A DNA stretch of 64,000 nt, taken from assembly GCA_031772625.1 (NCBI GenBank), contig CM062818.1, forward strand, positions 208,658,310-208,722,309, read 5' to 3'. The notes beneath the pieces were generated by a model that was given only the letters and a program-made list of their open reading frames with translations, was not told where the DNA came from and made no database searches. Positions 23,862-36,000 of this stretch are shown one piece after another. The DNA comes from Pinus tabuliformis (lineage: Eukaryota; Streptophyta; Pinopsida; Pinales; Pinaceae). How positions within the stretch are numbered: the first letter of the stretch is position 1; the number at the start of each line of letters is the position of its first letter. Both the position numbers and the translations under genes were made by a program.

Positions 23862-24708
23862 ATGTCCACATCTGAATCGGTCAAAATGTCCTGGGGCTTC
23901 AAACTATCTTCAATGGAAGAAAAGGACATATCTGAATCTCATTGAAAATGAGGTTATGGAACATGTCAAAGGATCTATCACTAAACCAAGAAAGGAAGAT
24001 GCTCAAGCTCTTGCAAAGTATATGAAAGGGGAATTTAGGGCTCAAAGGATTCTCATAGAATCTATCAAGGATCCCCTCATCCCATATGTATCCAAACTTG
24101 AAACTTCAAAAGAAATCTATGACAAACTAGTAGAGTTGTATTCCGTAAGCACTGCTGGAGAAGTCATCTCATTAAGGAAAGAACTCTACAAGCTGAAGAT
24201 GTCAAGGGAAGATGGAATAGCCTCATACTTTATGAGGATATCTGAAATCCGGGATCAACTACAAGATCTAGGAGAAGTCATGTCTGATAGAGAAATTACT
24301 ACAATTGTATTAAATGCACTACCGAAGGAGTGGGGTAACTTTACTTCAAGTATTTATGGGAAGAAAGAAGCTACTCCATTCTAGGATCTATTGTCATTGT
24401 GCAAGATTGAAGAATCTAGACTAAAGGCCAAATCTAATGTGGGAGCAGATGAGCAAAATCAAGCTTATGCTACAATGACAAGAAGAAAAGGAAAATTTGG
24501 GGAGTTTGATTCTCAGAAAGAGAAAAGGGACATGGCTAAGATCCAATGCTATGGGTGTCAAGGATATGGACACTACAAAAGAGATTGTCCTAAGACCAAG
24601 AAGGACAATAACAAAAGAGAAAGAGAAGAAGCCCATATCACCAAAGAAGTAGAGGAAGCTGAAAAGAAGAAGTCTAAGAAAGAGGAAGTAAGAGATCTCT
24701 ATTACTGA
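23862..24708 (+). pseudogene. Copia Gag (UBN2 type) with zinc knuckle, broken
   Basis: Capsid precursor that packages element RNA into virus-like particles. The probable start is the ATG at 23862, about 400 bp after the primer site. An extra base near 23882 shifts the frame before NYLQWKKRTYLNLIENEV. The UBN2/Gag core then runs open (KLETSKEIYDKLVELY, KLKMSREDGIASYF, IVLNALPKEW) to a TAG at 24382-24384 that interrupts a conserved PF.DL motif. The same frame continues to the CCHC knuckle CYGCQGYGHYKRDC (24547-24588) and a Lys/Glu-rich tail. One frameshift and one nonsense change inactivate it. Otherwise it is well preserved. No protease or integrase follows. Confidence 0.9.
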
Positions 24709-25023
24709 GATAGTCTTCCTCACATAAGTTATTTTCAAATTCCTAAGTCTTGTGTCGTAAGATATAGTTATCATGATTCACTAAGTAAAATAATGGGATG
24801 AATCAAGGCATCAAAGGAGCATTGAAAGCAAGAGCTCAAGACATCATCATAGAGAGGCGTGAAAGATGGTTAGAATCTATGGAAGTCAAGGATATAGCTC
24901 TTGGGAATCTCATTGCAAACATTAGTGGCAAGGTCATCTAGTACAAGGTTCACCATACATGTGTCAAAAGCAAACATCTGTTGATGGGGATACTTTAGAT
25001 CCTCAAGATTCTCTGATGGAATC
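24709..25023 (+). other. Decayed start of Copia pol
   Basis: Follows the gag in the same element. Plus-strand pieces such as DIALGNLIANISGKV are compatible with the beginning of a polyprotein, but no catalytic motif is left. The boundary with the next segment is uncertain. Confidence 0.35.
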
Positions 25024-28000
25024 TGTTGTAACATTATTTGGTTTTGATACATTAGTATATTAGTCAAAAATAAATTCAAAATGTTAAGATAGGATATGGA
25101 TGCAAAAGAAAGAAAAATTAAAATGTTAGGACACTTTTGTATTTTACAAGCATCCATATCAATAAAATGATAGGAGTTAGTTTCCCTAAATAAAGAAGGC
25201 AAAAGAAAAATAAAATGTTAGGGAAGCAAAAAGAAAAACAAAGGCTTCATTCTTATAAAAAAAATGCAAAGGCTACTAGTTAAGTTTCTTAATTTATGAT
25301 TAATTCCTTAATCGGGATTAATTCTTTGGTTATAAACTTTAACATTTCAAGTTATACTATAAAGTGCATTTGATTAGACCCAAGTAAATAAACGACAAAA
25401 TGTCTTATCAGTTTTGAATTAAAAAGGCGCATGATTCAACGGTTAATATGCCCCCTGTTGACCACTACGTGTCAACGACCCATAGCAATACACCCCCTTT
25501 TTTCGCAAAAGGGATAGCACCTGATCGATGTGTTCCTGCTATCCAGCTATCATCATCAGCCTAAAGATCACGTTATAATGTAAACCCATTCTACATGTGT
25601 ATAATGTAAATAATCTCAACAGATGTGTGTCGTGTATGTAATTACCTAGGTAAACCTACTTTTCTGGTGACAATTTACATTCCGGGAGGTTTTTTGTCTC
25701 ACCGATCCATTCTCGAATGGTCGGCAAAGTTTTCCTTCGGCCTCACCCCAAAGTCGAAATGGATTTTGTCACTGAGATATTAGGGGAGTCCTAGTGTTCT
25801 AGATTGAGTCTATGTAAAAGTGATTTGGGAATAATCCTAACCATTTGGTTAGGCTATTTTATTACAAATTGATTGGTCCGCTGGATTATATTTGTGCCGC
25901 AGAATTGGGTAGTCTGTGAGAGTCTTTTGCAAATGGGTTTCCCCCCTTGAGATGTAAAAAAATGTGAAATCATGATGTAAAGTGTCTTAAGGGTTGGAAA
26001 AATAATTTATCACCTCATTCGTTAATTAATTAAATTTTCTGGCCAAAATTAATTAAAATCCTAACCCAGAAATTTAATTAATTCTAGGTCCTAGGTAAAT
26101 TTAAATTCTCCGAAGGCAAAATTCGTCGGTCCTTAAAAATTAAATTTTAAGAGGTCCAGGGACTAAGGTAAATTAATTATTTTGCTAAATTTTAAGCCTT
26201 TGGTCCCTGAGGTTAAGTCAAAGTTAAAATTTTGAGGAAATTAATTCAAAAATTTAATTTTTGAATTAATTAAAATTCATTTAATTGAAAAATTCGAATT
26301 TCCTCAAGAATTTAAAATTTCGACGGATGAGATTAAAATAAATTTTAATCCTCATCAATGGTCGAGATTGCTTTGACGAGGATCGCTCGAACTAGCCGTT
26401 GGAGGATTTATCTTTAAATAGGAAGTCATTTGTCAGTCAGTTGATCCGATCTTTTGATCGTGTACTAAGCGAAAAGCTCTCTTGTAATCTTTTTATGAGC
26501 AATAAAGTAAGACTTTGGGGTTAAATTTCTGCTGGAGTTACTCTTCGTGGAAATACTGTAAGATGTGTCATTTTCATGCATAGATTTCTTTTTAGCCAAT
26601 GATGATAGCTTTCTGAAGAGTGGTTTGAGTACAGGTATCTTGCTCACTCACTGGGGTTTGAATGATAATTTAAGTTTTGAATATAATAGCAAGTATCTCT
26701 ATTTATCTGAATTTTATTATCATTTTCTCGCTCTATGTTGATGGCTGAATTGAGTTTTGCAAGAAAGTATTGGTTTTTAGATCACCGAGCATTCGAGGAA
26801 GTTCTCAGTTGAACCAACCAACTCTCGATCTGTGTTTTCTGAAGAGCCCAACTCAATTTGATCCCGGGCTTATCATAAGATATTTTTTTGGGTGATGCAT
26901 GAAGGGTTTTGAGCTTAGTACCTCCTCTAAAATTCAAAAATTTAATTTTTATGTGCTGAATCGATAGATCTAACCGTTGAGAGCCTCAGATTTTCAAATT
27001 TGGAAGGAGTTGGACTCACACTCCCTAGATCAGATAGATCTACCATTCATGTACATAGATCTGTAATTATTTTCAGTTTTCTGACTTGGGTTTTCTGGGT
27101 TTTAGTTTTTTGGGTCATTGTATATATCGTTTGGGTGTTTTTTGTTGTCTTGCAGCTACAGATCTGAACAAGAAATCTGTGCAGAATCTAGATCTAGGCC
27201 CTAGAGGGTAAGATCTAGATCTCTAGCTTATGAACATCATTTTTGCAGGGATTCTATCCAGATTTTGTAGTCCAGCGATTTAAATTTAAAATTCTTTGAT
27301 CTGGAAAAATTCATAAGGGTTCCAAAAAAAATTTAGATTTGGATGTTTTCTTGGGTTTCAAGGTTAAATTTAAAGCTGAAATATAACATCTTAATCTGGA
27401 AATTTCTCTTCGGTTCTTGGGTTGCAGTTTCTCTACTACCTGGGGTTTCCTAAGCAGAAAATTTCGAATTTGTTTTCACTGTTGTTTTTCTGGAAAATTT
27501 CGAAATTATTTTTATGCTAAGTTTGGGTTTTAAAAAAAAAATTAAGATCTAGAAAAACTTGGGTTTATTCCTGCGTTTTTTTCTTCTGTCTATCCTCCCA
27601 GCAGTGACCTTCAAAACCCTCTACCTGCATAAACGCTAGTCTAAATTTCATGCTCCCTGCTACCCATCGAGCTGCGTGTGACCTCTCTGTCATTCCCTTT
27701 GTGTTTAATCCGCTGCTCAAGCCCTCGTTGCTTGTCTCCACGCTTTCCCTGCAATCAAACCCTCAGTCTTCACGTTGCTCCATCGTTGTTGTCAAAACCT
27801 TTCACAAACGTTGCATGATCTGCCTAACCCAGCCCAGCCTTCATACATAGTTGTCTCTGAACCACAGCCTGGCTCATCAAGTCCACATTTTTTTTATCAT
27901 TTCACTGCTAAACCCTTCTGCGGATTATTGCCTTCATCGCAGTCCCTTCTCCTTCTGCTTCGTTGCTAACCCTCCACGTGGTTTCTTTCCCCTCCTCGTT

Positions 28001-29298
28001 GCCTTCTCCATCCATACCCTGCATGCTACCCTCACGCAGCTCCATGCAGCTCTCCCTTCCTCGTTGCCCTTGTCCCCTCCACGTTCTCCTTCCATTTCCG
28101 CTGCCATACCTCTGCGTTATTCCTCTAGCTACCTCCGTCCAGCAAACCTCTCCTTGTTGCTCCTTGCCACCGTCTTTCAAACCTACAGTCAACAATCCAA
28201 AACATTCGATTTTTTTTCATTGTGATATATGCGTTAGTCTCTTTTAGGGTTGGTGCATTCTTTTTTTATTTCATTTAACTAAGACTTAGGTTAGGTTTCA
28301 TTAAGACTTTAACAAGTAAAAATGATAAATTTCGATTTAGTTTTTGCTCCATTTTTTATTATTTTTTTTATTTTATTTATGATTTTAATTTTACATTAAA
28401 AATCTAAAAACATTTAAAAAAATATAAAATCCTAAAAATACAAAAATACAAAGAAGAAGAAGAAAAAAAAAAACTAATAAAACATTTAAATTCAATTTAA
28501 AACATTTAAAAAATCTAAAATCTTAAAAAATCTTATATATTTAAAAAACATAAAAAAAACATTAAAACGTTAAAAAAATTCTAAAATATCTTAAATTTTT
28601 GGTGACTTGAGAATTAAAAATGAAATAAATTAAGGGGTTTTTGCTTAAACATTAAAATTTTTAATATGGCCTATGGCCCATTAAAAATTTCGATTTTTTA
28701 ACCCGTTGATTTGTTTTACTTCTTTAGTTATCGCCTAAGGAATAATTAAGATTTAAATTTGAAGATCCTTAGTGTTATTAAATGCATATTTTTCTATGGT
28801 CAAGGTGCAATAAAAGTTCTAAATCATATTTGGTTGTTGGAGAAAGTTAATTGAATCTAGATCTAGGCAGTTAATGAAAATCATTTAAGATATAGAATCT
28901 CTTACATGTTAAAGTTCCAGGCGTTACATTGATTATTCATGATTGTCGTTATTTGTCACATATTGGAAAATTGTTCTAGATAACTTGTTTTCTTACTTAA
29001 TCTATGGTTAATTCAAATTAAAGGCATCGGTCTATAATTATCTCTAGTTGGTGGTCGTGTCTTGGTTACACTAGTGTTTAATCTATTCATCTGAGTTAAT
29101 CGAGATTCATTTAAATTCGTTAAGTTGTCCATCATTAAAATCTCCTAGAGCCTATGTTTCACAGGCTTTCTCATCCATTTACTTTAGGGACTACCACCCT
29201 TGACTTGCCTAGGAGAGAGTCTAAACGGATTAAGGATCAAAAGTGACAGCCCTTACTCTGAGCGTTGTCGTGGTGCCTGGACATTTTGTGCGACAACA
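25024..29298 (+). repeat. Probable long LTR or leader of an inserted Gypsy-like element
   Basis: Begins near TGTTGTAACATT and ends near GTGCGACAACA, so the ends form a short inverted TGTTGT..ACAACA. A TATA-like TTTAAATA (26413-26420) and an AATAAA (26501) lie within it. The end (29190-29298) shares the block gcctaggagagagtctaaacgg..gtgacagccc with the Gypsy LTR ends at 4262, 40190 and 45398. No second copy was found downstream, so LTR status is inferred. Open frames at 27650-28250 are in a CT-rich tract and look non-coding. 28360-28640 is low-complexity A/T. Confidence 0.4.
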
Positions 29299-29808
29299 CC
29301 CCCCGCTCAGATCAACGACGGGGAGAGATTTCGCACCCCCCTCGAACGTTTCTTATTAATGTGACGGGGGGGGGCCTGCAAAGCAATTTTCATGGCGGAC
29401 ACTTCATCCTAACGTGTCACCACCATATCACTCTGCACCCCCCCCCGCAAACAACTTGTGGTTTCCTACCGCTAATGGCTCTTTCACTCCACCAAAGCCA
29501 TTATCCCTCAACCCATCATAAGTCGCCACCTCACCTACCCGTTACTTATTCGTACCATCTGTTACCCCCTCACACGCTAACTACCCTACAGTCATGACCA
29601 TTATATACACCCGTTGTAGCCCCGCTCCTTTGCATTGAAAGCTGCTACCGTTACGAATAAGACTGTTATCCTTTTCTGAATGTTATAAATAAAACTAAAC
29701 TTGTCTATTCATCACTTTTCTCTAACCATTTTTAATTATTTGCAGGTTTACAGTCTTGCTGCACTTATTCTTATCTGCTTGATCTGTTACTGATAACCGC
29801 TCCTCCTC

Positions 29809-30230
29809 ATGTCTCCCAGCATGGCCGCAAAGGCAAAAACTAAGAAGCACAGTGCAGAGGAAAGTACTTCCACTCCAACCCAGCTTGACCTTGCCATATC
29901 CCGCTTGTTGATTCACTATTCAAAGTTGCAGACGCCAAATGTGAGTTCGATTTCTCTGAAACTACATTTGTGGCTTAAACAAAATTGTCTCGATAAACAA
30001 GATCCCATTAGGTTTTGGGAATCTCTGCTACCTTTCTTTAGTTTTCCCAAGACACATGAGTTCCCTAACCTTATTACCTGGTGGCAAGCCAAGTATGATC
30101 CTGTGAAAAGAGCAGCCATGGCTCAGAATGGAGACATTCTGATAACCATTTCTGGGGAAACCACAAATCAAATGCTCTTAATTCCCTAGTTTGACTCTTT
30201 AACTCAGTTTTCACCAACAGCATTGATCCA
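29809..30230 (+). pseudogene. Unrecognised element protein, N-terminal part
   Basis: I do not recognise this family. An ATG at 29809 opens a 126-codon frame beginning MSPSMAAKAKTKKH, with a basic Ser/Thr-rich N-terminus. A globular-looking stretch follows (ISRLLIHYSKLQTP, LHLWLKQNC, RFWESLLPFFSF, NLITWWQAKYDPVKRAAM) and then ISGETTNQMLLIP. It ends at TAG 30187-30189 but the frame keeps sense for a few more residues (FDSLTQFSPTALIQ). This suggests a point stop in a longer protein that resumes near 32007 after an insertion. It lies 500 bp after the LTR-like end at 29298, where the first protein of a retroelement would sit. Confidence 0.55.
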
Positions 30231-30239
30231 AAATGGATC

Positions 30240-31985
30240 TAACTTAGACTTCTAAGTCTAAAAATGTTCCTCACAGAGGAAAATGAAAGTCAAAGGATGC
30301 TCCTCGAAATAGTCTCATTGCAGAGATCTATTCATTCTGAATCTAACGCAATTTGAATGGGAGAAAACGAACTTCGAATGAAGGAGATATTGTAAAAAGA
30401 AAATTGCCCATTGTCCTTTGAAAAGGAGGCAATTTCTTATTAAATGGGACTTAGGGGAAAACATGCATGTTCCTTTAAGAAATCGCATTGCAACCTTATA
30501 TTGCATCGCAATCATATAAAGGGCTGAGTGTGCAGGACCGCAGCCCCGAGCAATTGCAATATGGGATCGCCACGATATCACATCGCGAAACACCATTGAA
30601 CAGTGGTTGGACCCCGGAGCCGTTACATATGCGACATGCGATACGCTGACAAAGCAATTGCAATATCAGCGATCGGGCAACCAGGGGAACAAAGCACCCA
30701 TCCCTTGCGCCAATGCATTTGCGATATGCTATGTGCGATATCGGCGATCAGGCGATCGGAGGAGCAGAGACATAGACCCACGCCGGTGCGATATGTGATG
30801 TGCGATATCGGTGATCGGAGCAGTCGAAGATCAGAGATTGAGGAATGCAAAGGACTGGGAAGCACCAGATCGATGCGACGTGCGATTGCGCTATGCGATC
30901 AAGGCGCGGACCCGATAAGGTTATGGACGCGATTTCATAATATTTGAAATCCGACTAAAAGGCCCATGATGTGTTTTGCGTGCGTTTTCCTGTGTATTTC
31001 CGTTATTTGGCTATTTTGGCCAGAGGAAGGCAAAACGATCGAGTGGCCATGCCCACCGGTTCCTTTCCATTTGTAAACGGATTCTTGTAATGAAACAGTT
31101 GGTCTTCAATGATGGAGGCGACTATAACTGATGTGTTACAAATATACAGAGAGCACAATTGACAGGGCAGTTGAAGGTTCTGAGATTCGCTTGGAGGTCG
31201 AGCGAAGCACTGATAACATAGAGAGGCAGAGTTATGCTCAGGAGAAGCGTAGAGAAGCCCAAGAAGCTCAGAGATGCTTGAATGCTGAGTGTAAGCCTAG
31301 AGAAGGCAGTCTGCAGAGTCGGGGTGACTCAGAAGCAGAGGGTCACTTGTAGGTCAAGCGAAACCAGAAGCTCGTGAGAGCCAGAGCCGAGAGCCAGAGC
31401 CAAAGCTAGAGCCAGAGCCAGAGCCGAGAGCCAGAGCAGAAGCCACCAGAGGTTGGAGGCAGAACAACAAAGAGATCAAATGATCAAGCTATTGTTGATG
31501 TCCAAAGTGTGTTGAAGATAGAAGAAGGAATTCCAGAGATAGCAAAAGAATTCTGAGGGAGTTGGTGCAAGCTAGAGCTGAAGATAGCTCAGAGCGCTGA
31601 TTGAAGGAGTCTATTCCAGAGAAGCCTAGATCTATCTGCAGAGTATGGACAGCCAAAGGGATAAGATGCTATTCTAAGCCCATTGGTTCAGTTGTAAACC
31701 AATGGAGTTGAGTGTGGAACTTGTAAAAGGAAGATTACCATAATCCCTGAGAGCCTACTTGAGTTGACTAGAGCTCACGGAGACGTAGCCCAAAAGGTTT
31801 GGGTGAACTCCTAATTATATTGTTGTCTTATGTGTTTGTTTATTTGCTGCATTATTTATTGTTATGTGTGTTTTAATGCCAGCAAAGTAAAAGAACTTGA
31901 GGCATTTAATCAGTCAAAGGCAAACAAAAAGCACACACCTATTTCAAGTTATTTATTCCGCAAATTGGCAATCTAAGCTAGATCT
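30240..31985 (+). repeat. Inserted LTR-like segment with CpG-rich patch and microsatellite
   Basis: Separates the two parts of the unrecognised coding region. 30530-30920 is unusually rich in CpG and repeats 'gcgatatg', 'cgatatcgg' and 'gcgatcgg'. 31376-31437 is a (gccaga)n array. The end has a Copia-LTR-like texture: 'ggagacgtagcccaaaaggtttgggtgaactcc' style phrases (split here: ggagacgtagcc, aaggtttgggtgaactcc). No TSD was found. A solo LTR is the best guess. Confidence 0.4.
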
Positions 31986-32006
31986 TGGGAATATATAAGC
32001 TTTGGA

Positions 32007-35000
32007 GTGGGAGAGGTTCTTATAAGCACGACAAGAAACCTAAGGTGCCCCATTTCAGATCAAGCACTTATGGATATGTACCATAAGTTAACTTTCCCAC
32101 ATAGAGCACAAATATTTGAAATCTTTTTACCTGAGGATGCAGAATTGCCCAAAAGAAATCCACCTTATTCATCTGCCATGTTTCCTTAAGCCTCCAGACA
32201 TTGCATTTCCTTGCTTTCCTATTTGCTAGGATACCCTGATGACCAGTCTGTTGATGAGTCAATCCTTGGTTTCTTATCTATTTTTAATAAAGATCAACCA
32301 CTAGCATTTATGTATAATTACAACCAATTCTTGGCTGATAATATACATGAACAATCTATGAACTTCACTGTACAGGGAGTGTTCAATTATAGCTCTGTAA
32401 TTGTCCACATGTTTCTCTTTCAGCAGGGTGATCTGTTACCTATCAAACTCAGCAAGCAGGATGAATAAGGAGGGAATCAATCAGTGATTCACTAGACAGA
32501 AATAGTCAAAACAACTTCTACCACCTCTTCATTTGCAGAATTTGTTGATACATTCATACATCCAGTGGCACAGCTCCTTAACAGTCAAACAAAGCCCGGG
32601 ATTGGGAATGAAATTAAAAGGATTCTACACTTAAGTGAACAAACCAAACTGGTGACTGGTATTTATACCAAAACTATACTGAAATAAGAATATATGGTTG
32701 TGAGCTTGAACCATATAAGCTGCCCAAATATGTTCCTATGAGAATATTTTCTCTAGAATATATTAGGCAGATGATTCATATGGATGAATTACATTTTATG
32801 TCAGGTAAAAGAAAGTCTCAATTCAAGCTTAAAGCACAGATTGGATCATTTATTTGCAACACTAGATCAGCTGGTGTTGAGTCAGATACATTGTTGAAGA
32901 AGATGAATGTTCAACCCGGTTTCACCTAGTCCTATGATCCTTTTGGAATCATTTATGCTTTGAGAGTTAGTTTCAATATGACTCCTTATAACCATACTCC
33001 AAGGCCAGAAATAGAAAAATTTATGAATCAAGAAACATGGGTTAATGGGGATCTTCAAGAAGCAGATGAGCAAGTTGTGTCTACTCCCACAGAACAGACT
33101 CCAATTGCTCAGAGCAAGAAACAAAAAAAGCTAAGAGAAGAAACTTCATCTACTGAAGATATTCTGAAAGAGTTCATTTTTCAGCAAAAGAAGCCTAAAG
33201 TTAGCTTGGTCACATCAGCAGAAGAGACTCCACCTGTGATCATTGATCTTGGAGATCCAGAACTATCTACATCAGCAGGAGTTAGTACTTCAACCACTCC
33301 TCCCATAATTAGCGCTTCAACTACTCCTCCTACCACTTCACCTTCTAGAGAGCCTCTGGAAATTATTCAGTCCACAGGAACTAGCTCTTCAGATGATCAA
33401 AATATATTTTCAAGGTTCCTAGAAATTAAGCAGAAGAATGAGACTTTAAAGTCCAATGTGTACAGCCAATTCTGGAAGCAAACTTCAACCTCTCAACATA
33501 GGCTTCTTTCTGCTTTTGATAGTGAAAAACACAGAATGCAAATGGCTTTCTTGCAAACCCAGATTCCATTTCCTAAATCATCATCAGATTACAAAAAGAC
33601 TGTGTTTTCATTTGATACCAGTCAAATCCATCCAATTGATCAGATGGATATGCACAGACAAAGTGGTGAGATGTTGTTTTCTACTATGACAACTACAGCT
33701 ATGTCTCTTTCTAAACTTAGGACTGCCCTATCTAATGTTCAGTCCCAACTTAAGTTAGAAAATATTTCTTCTCTAGCTAAAGATAACAGGATAAAATCAT
33801 TAGAAGATTTTGTGATTAAAGTGGGATATGGGGTGAGATGTTGTTTCTACCATGACAACTACAACTATGTCTCTTTCTAAACTTAAGACTACCCTATCTA
33901 ATGTTCAGCCCCAACTTAAGTTAGAAAATATTTCTTCTCTAGCTAAAGATAACAGGATAAAATCATTAGAAGATTTTGTGATTAAAGTGGGATATGATCC
34001 CAAAGATGTAAAACTTGCAAAGCTACTCCTTAAGAAGAAAGATGCAGACATTGTTGCATTGAAAAAACAGTTAAAGTTGCCTTCAACCGAAGATCCTCTG
34101 ACCAAGGATATGGCAGAGAGTGAACAGCAAAAGGAGTACATGCTCAAGCTTATCGTTAAGCAGAATATACAGTTGAAGAAAATGGAAGAACAAATTGAGG
34201 AGTTATTGAAGGAGAAGGAAACAGGACAACTTGCCATGATTCCACTCACAGCAGTGCCTATAGAAGTTGCAAATACAGAGCCTAGTTCATCATCGACAAC
34301 CATTGAGTCTACATCGACAACAACTGATCCAGCCAGATTATCACAGGAATTGTCCATACAAAAACAAGAAAACTAGAAATTATTGCAGAAATTCCAAAAT
34401 CTAGAATTGCAAAAAGTACAAAATGATACATTATATCTGCAAGAAATGCAGAAGACTCGCAAATTGGAACTTAAAATCGAGAAGCTAGAGAGTGAGTCCC
34501 TGATAGCAGACACTTTGGCTCATGCCAAGGAAAGTATTTGGACAAAAATCAACCAATCCATGACAAAGATATGGCCATCCATACAAATTATTTTTTAGCA
34601 GCACGAACTCATTACTAGATGCAGAGGAGTGACTGAAGAACAGAAAGCAGCGTTGAAGACCAAGCCAGCAGAAGCCATACATATGATCAAGGTTTTAAAT
34701 TCAAAGAGCAAAGAAGAATTAGAAGAAATAAACGTATCTGACAGACTACCATCTTAGAGATCAAGAAGGTATTACAAAAAATGAATTTGATCAATCAATT
34801 AGAAACTAAATGTCAAACCTTGGATATTTCTGTCAAAAGATTTCACTCAAAGTTTAATGTATTACATCAAAAAGGGTTGCCAGGATTAGTAGGTTTGAAT
34901 GATAAATTGATTAGATTAGATGATTATTGTAAAGGGTTATATGCTATGGCAGTAGACAGAACCAAATTTGCAGGGGTTAAAGGACAGATAATAGTGAAGG

Positions 35001-35176
35001 CTTTCCTAGAAGCCTTGGAGTGTGATTTAACCATCTTACATGAAATTAAACAATTGTTTCTCACCAAGCCTAATTTCGAGAGATACACAGAGGTGGATGA
35101 AACATTTAGAAAGATGGTGAATGTAGAAATCTCGAGTGAACAAAGATGGGATCAATTGTGTGAAACAATCGAGTAA
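32007..35176 (+). pseudogene. Unrecognised element protein, main and C-terminal part
   Basis: Long decayed frame in several registers. 32007-32468 (LTFPHRAQIFEIFLPEDAELP, MYNYNQFLADNIHEQSM) has one TAA at 32187. 32500-33830 (EFVDTFIHPVAQLL, IRQMIHMDELHF, PYNHTPRPEIEKFMNQE) leads to a Ser/Thr/Pro-rich linker. 33852-34598 is Glu/Lys-rich with coiled-coil-like heptads (LLKEKE, LELKIEKLES). 34781-35176 has VKRFHSKFNVLHQKG and LNDKLIRLDDYCKGLY. The register change near 33830 is caused by a 167-bp tandem duplication, and another indel lies near 34600-34780. Total length with the N-terminal part would exceed 1000 residues. No Gag, protease, RT or integrase motif is seen, so I assign no function. Confidence 0.6.
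33664..33996 (+). repeat. Tandem duplication, 167 bp x 2, inside coding remnant
   Basis: 33664-33830 and 33831-33996 are near-identical, with about six differences and one T fewer in the second copy. Since 167 is not a multiple of three, the duplication itself shifts the reading frame. Confidence 0.95.
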
Positions 35177-36000
35177 TTTCTCATTTTAATAGCAGGACAG
35201 CTCATCAGTGCTTTCAGGCCAAATCATCAACAGATTCCCAAAGGATAGAGCCACCTCTTCAACAGTTTCTCAGTTCCTATTATATTGTTATATTTTTGTA
35301 ATTTTGTACTATTTTGGTATTCTATTCCAGACAGATTGTAGATCTTTTGCAAAATTTTGTATAAATAACTCCCTCTTTGAGTTATTAAGGGTTGAACCCT
35401 TGAACTGTTATCAAGCAGATTTGTATTAAGTTGGAGCATTTTTTAAATAATAAAAGATTCTGGATTTACCTCATATGGTCTGTCTCTCAGTGAGTTGTAT
35501 TTCTTCTTGTTTATTCATTATGTTTTCTTCATATAAATTAAGTCTTTTACAATTATCCGATTTAAAATTTAACTAAGTTTCAGTCTCATTTTGAATCTGT
35601 TGTGAAATTGTAATTTCAAATAAGAGAATAGTTTATAGAACTGATTGTTACTGTAAATTCCTCCTTAAACATATATTACACGAGATCTTTGTAATAGTTT
35701 GATTATATTTTGTTGATTAAGAAAACACTATTTTCTTAATTTCTTCTTATAAATGGTTAAGTATTTGGTTTGAATATCGAATCAGTTATACCTCTCCATA
35801 CTCTACATCTCCATCCCATTAAAATCAAACCCACCATGTGCAGTTAAAGAACAGCCTTTTATTTTACTTAAGAATCCATCTGAGTTTAAAGCACCTATTT
35901 ATTAAATAGTTCACTGGTCATCCAATCATTTAAAACAACAAAAATTTATAGATGCTTTGGCATAACCAATTGACATTAGGATATCTCAAAGGACAACAGA
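35177..36000 (+). other. 3' flank of the unrecognised coding region
   Basis: Non-coding, T-rich. It has a promoter/terminator-like arrangement: GTATAAATAACTCCC at about 35358 and AATAAAAGATTC at about 35449. That could be U3-R of an LTR or an ordinary 3' region. No matching copy was found in the window. Confidence 0.35.

Noticed and set aside
27650..28247. Overlapping open frames of 60-124 codons on both strands
   Set aside because: CT-rich low-complexity leader-like sequence. Peptides are compositionally biased and show no motif.
25449..29298. Alternative LTR start at a TGTTGACC-like site
   Set aside because: Resembles the Gypsy LTR start, but no second LTR or TSD was found to choose between this and 25024, so neither is asserted as a boundary.
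30603..30947. Open frames of 63-114 codons in the CpG-rich patch
   Set aside because: Frames are open on several registers and both strands because of GC-rich repeats, not coding selection.
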